Positions 45,632 through 46,995 of a stretch of 46,995 bases of DNA are shown here, piece after piece. The stretch lies in the NCBI RefSeq assembly GCF_000003855.2, contig NW_003101658.1, positions 694,142-741,136 on the forward strand. The letters run 5' to 3'. Every line of letters starts with the position of its first letter. Position 1 is the stretch's first letter. The notes below the pieces were generated by a model, which ran no database searches, was not told where the DNA came from, and was given only the letters and a program-made list of their open reading frames with translations. The DNA is from Blastomyces gilchristii SLH14081. Lineage: Eukaryota; Ascomycota; Eurotiomycetes; Onygenales; Ajellomycetaceae. The translations under genes and the position numbers were made by a program.

Positions 45632-46166
45632 TATAATATAATGAAACTGAAGTGATGACTAGTCAGCAGTATTATATAAAGATAGTTATTTAAGAAGCTG
45701 TATAAGTGAGCTTGACTATCTTGTTTGAATAGTGAGCTTGTAGGCTACAGAGTTATTATGAGAATATCACAGATATGATACTTAGTATACTAAGAAGATT
45801 GTATGAGACATGTAGTAACTTCTGTATATATTTCAGTAGAAGAAAAGAAATGAATTACTGACTTCTTTAATAAGAAGTCAGTATCTAGCTATTCTATATA
45901 GATAATGAGTGAATACTCTTCTCTCATTTTATAAGTGAGAATAGCCAGAGTGATACCTCAGCAGTGTCTCATTGTCAAGAAAGAGTAATCTGCTGATCTT
46001 GTATAGAAGTGAGATTCTCTTATCCATCAATCAGATCTTTCTATGATATATTCAAATAATGTCATAGAGTGGTTGAAAACCAGTTCAGATGAGATGGAAT
46101 CATCCGCATGAAAGTGATGAGCCGTGTGAAACCGCAGTGAGGCCTTGCGCGGCCGGGAGCGTGACA
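45632..46166 (-). repeat. Element C 5' LTR (right copy), decayed at one end and GC-rich at the other
   Basis: It starts TATAATATAATGAAACTGAA (TGTAACGTGACGGAACCGAA in the solo copy) and ends CCGGGAGCGTGACA, followed by CAGCT at 46167-46171. The first part is strongly mutated. From about 46080 to the end, CpG and CC/GG are progressively kept. Confidence 0.9.
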
Positions 46167-46171
46167 CAGCT

Positions 46172-46290
46172 GAGGATCGGCAATTGAGAATGGCTGAGAA
46201 TCAGAGTGTATGTGTTCAAGAATGAAGTGATTGAAATCTGTGAAGTGTAATGAAATAGTCTATATGATTAATCGGGCGCAGCCCGCCACA
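46172..46290 (-). repeat. Element D 5' LTR, second fragment
   Basis: It continues the family-A LTR from the base where 38389 stopped (GAGGATCGGCAATTGAGAAT) to its end CGGGCGCAGCCCGCCACA. With 38200-38389 it makes 309 bp. The last 20 bases are among the best preserved family-A termini in the window. Confidence 0.92.
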
Positions 46291-46295
46291 CAATT

Positions 46296-46995
46296 ATATA
46301 TTTCAACTGAGTTTACTTTATATCAGAAAGTTTCAATATTTAAATCTTTTTCTAATCAGAGTATTATACTTAATAATTAATTATCTAATATAATTAAAGA
46401 GTCTGAATAGTTATCTTATATATTGAACTTCTTTATATTCTAATATTCTGTATTATATTCAGTGATCTGACTGATTTGTTTATTTATTAAATATCATGAA
46501 ATTATTATTATTATTTAGAGAAGATACAAATTGTATTAGTAATATTTTAAATCTGTAATATTTAAATTATTAGTTAATCTATTCAAAATTAACAGTAGTA
46601 TTATTAAAAAGCATTATTAAAAAGTAATATTAAAAAGTATTATTAAAAAATATTATCTTTTACAAAGTGAATATAAAAGTTACTTGAGTAATTACTTTCA
46701 TTTTATTCTTATCTCAAGAATCAGTCATCTTATTATTCTTTATCTTGATATTAAAATTCTTTATCAGTGTTTATATTATAAGTTAAATTACATGAGCAAT
46801 ACAGAGAATATAATCTTATTTATTATTTCAGAAATACAAAGTTAATTTTTACTTTAAGCTCTTTATCATAGTGTAGTTATTTGCAGCATTATCAGTTATA
46901 ATTGTAAGAAGACTGAGACTAATATCTTAATAGTCATTTTTAATCACAGTTATTAATATCTCTGTTATATAATTCTCAGTATGACTACTAATCAA
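46296..46995 (-). pseudogene. hAT transposase, core region
   Basis: In one minus-strand frame at 46905-46850 I read TIITDNAANNYTMIKSLK. About 15 codons later, at 46804-46782, the same frame gives CIAHVI, followed after a stop by LII and TLIKNF. TDNAxNN carries a catalytic Asp, and C-x-x-H followed by a hydrophobic stretch is the conserved hAT motif downstream of it. Stops separate these parts. Further in transcription direction (46700-46296) no clear motif remains; a short A/T repeat (TATTATTAAAAAG-like, about 46600-46650) lies there. The N-terminal BED-type region and the right end are beyond the window. Confidence 0.75.

Larger units (their letters stand above)
38390..46166 (-). mobile_element. 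Element C: complete chromovirus-type Gypsy element inside the D LTR
   Basis: 7777 bp flanked by CAGCT, with LTRs at 38390-38925 (536 bp) and 45632-46166 (535 bp). It codes on the minus strand: gag about 45600-44650 with an intact zinc knuckle, RT about 43790-43170, RNase H about 42960-42590, integrase about 42360-41400, and post-integrase sequence about 41110-40900. About 1.7 kb without recognisable domains then lies before the 3' LTR. A polypurine tract (complement of CTCTTCTCTTT at 38929-38939) precedes the 3' LTR. It is a different family from A and from B. All coding regions contain stops. Confidence 0.93.
32248..46290 (-). mobile_element. Element D: family-A Gypsy element carrying two further insertions
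   Basis: A minus-strand relative of A1 and A2. Its 3' LTR is 32248-32556 (309 bp). Its 5' LTR is split by element C into 38200-38389 and 46172-46290, which sum to exactly 309 bp. Internal order on the minus strand: gag (about 38100-36440, broken by a solo LTR at 37293-37824), protease (about 36180-36100), RT, RNase H, integrase, chromodomain (about 32760-32580). A 100-N gap lies in RT. Without insertions it is about 5.7 kb, the same as A2. The duplication is CAATC/CAATT. Confidence 0.93.
31045..46995 (-). mobile_element. Larger hAT transposon, interrupted by element D and running off the window
   Basis: The left end TAGACTGGCCGCTGAGACC and the next about 100 bases match the MITE end at 5962. 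After about 31150 the sequence departs from the MITE and continues for 1.1 kb to the insertion site of D (duplication CAATC/CAATT). It resumes at 46296 and reaches the window edge without a right terminal repeat. Transposase motifs on the minus strand at 46905-46780 show that this is a coding member of the same superfamily. It is therefore a candidate source of the end sequences used by the MITEs. Confidence 0.75.

Overview
This window is a transposon graveyard from what is most likely a filamentous ascomycete (Pezizomycotina-type) genome. No intact host gene can be supported. The DNA is very AT-rich. Related copies differ almost only by C/T and G/A changes, and coding remnants are full of TGA/TAG/TAA stops where Trp, Arg or Gln codons are expected. 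That is the signature of repeat-induced point mutation (RIP) or a comparable cytosine-deamination process. Assigning the window to a fungus is an inference from the element types (chromodomain Gypsy elements, a Tad-like LINE with RNase H, a tRNA-headed SINE, hAT elements) plus this decay. Nearly all the short open frames are chance or antisense frames.

Left half (1-22.8 kb). The oldest layer is Gypsy element 0 on the + strand, entering from the left edge. Its reverse transcriptase (RT) is split by element B (442-8300, minus strand, duplication AAAAG). Its RNase H is split by element A1 (9406-20804, plus, duplication TACTG), which is itself split by a sister copy A2 (12068-17799, plus, duplication ATCTC). 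Element 0 resumes at 20810 with integrase. A 505-bp hAT-type MITE lies at 22229-22733, and a second copy (5962-6470) lies inside B. Both MITEs have 8-bp duplications.

Middle (22.7-31.0 kb). A GC-richer island is followed by a 163-bp tandem repeat, then an assembly gap, then a nearly full-length Tad-like LINE (ORF1 24594-26060, ORF2 about 26208-30159) ending in (AAT)n. A minus-strand tRNA-headed SINE (30567-30940) with a perfect 14-bp duplication and the same tail type follows immediately.

Right half (31.0-47.0 kb). A larger hAT transposon begins at 31045 and runs off the right edge, with transposase remnants on the minus strand. Element D (32248-46290, minus, same family as A1/A2) is inserted in it. 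D carries a GC-rich solo LTR in its gag region (37293-37824) and a complete Gypsy element C (38390-46166, minus) inside its own 5' LTR.

Target-site duplications, terminal TG..CA and matching LTR lengths give exact joints for almost every insertion, so the order of events can be read: element 0 and hAT first, then B, A1 and D, then A2, C and the solo LTR. Every catalytic RT box I could read carries a mutated Asp, so all autonomous elements here look dead. Two assembly gaps (24215-24487 and 34877-34976) limit what can be said locally.
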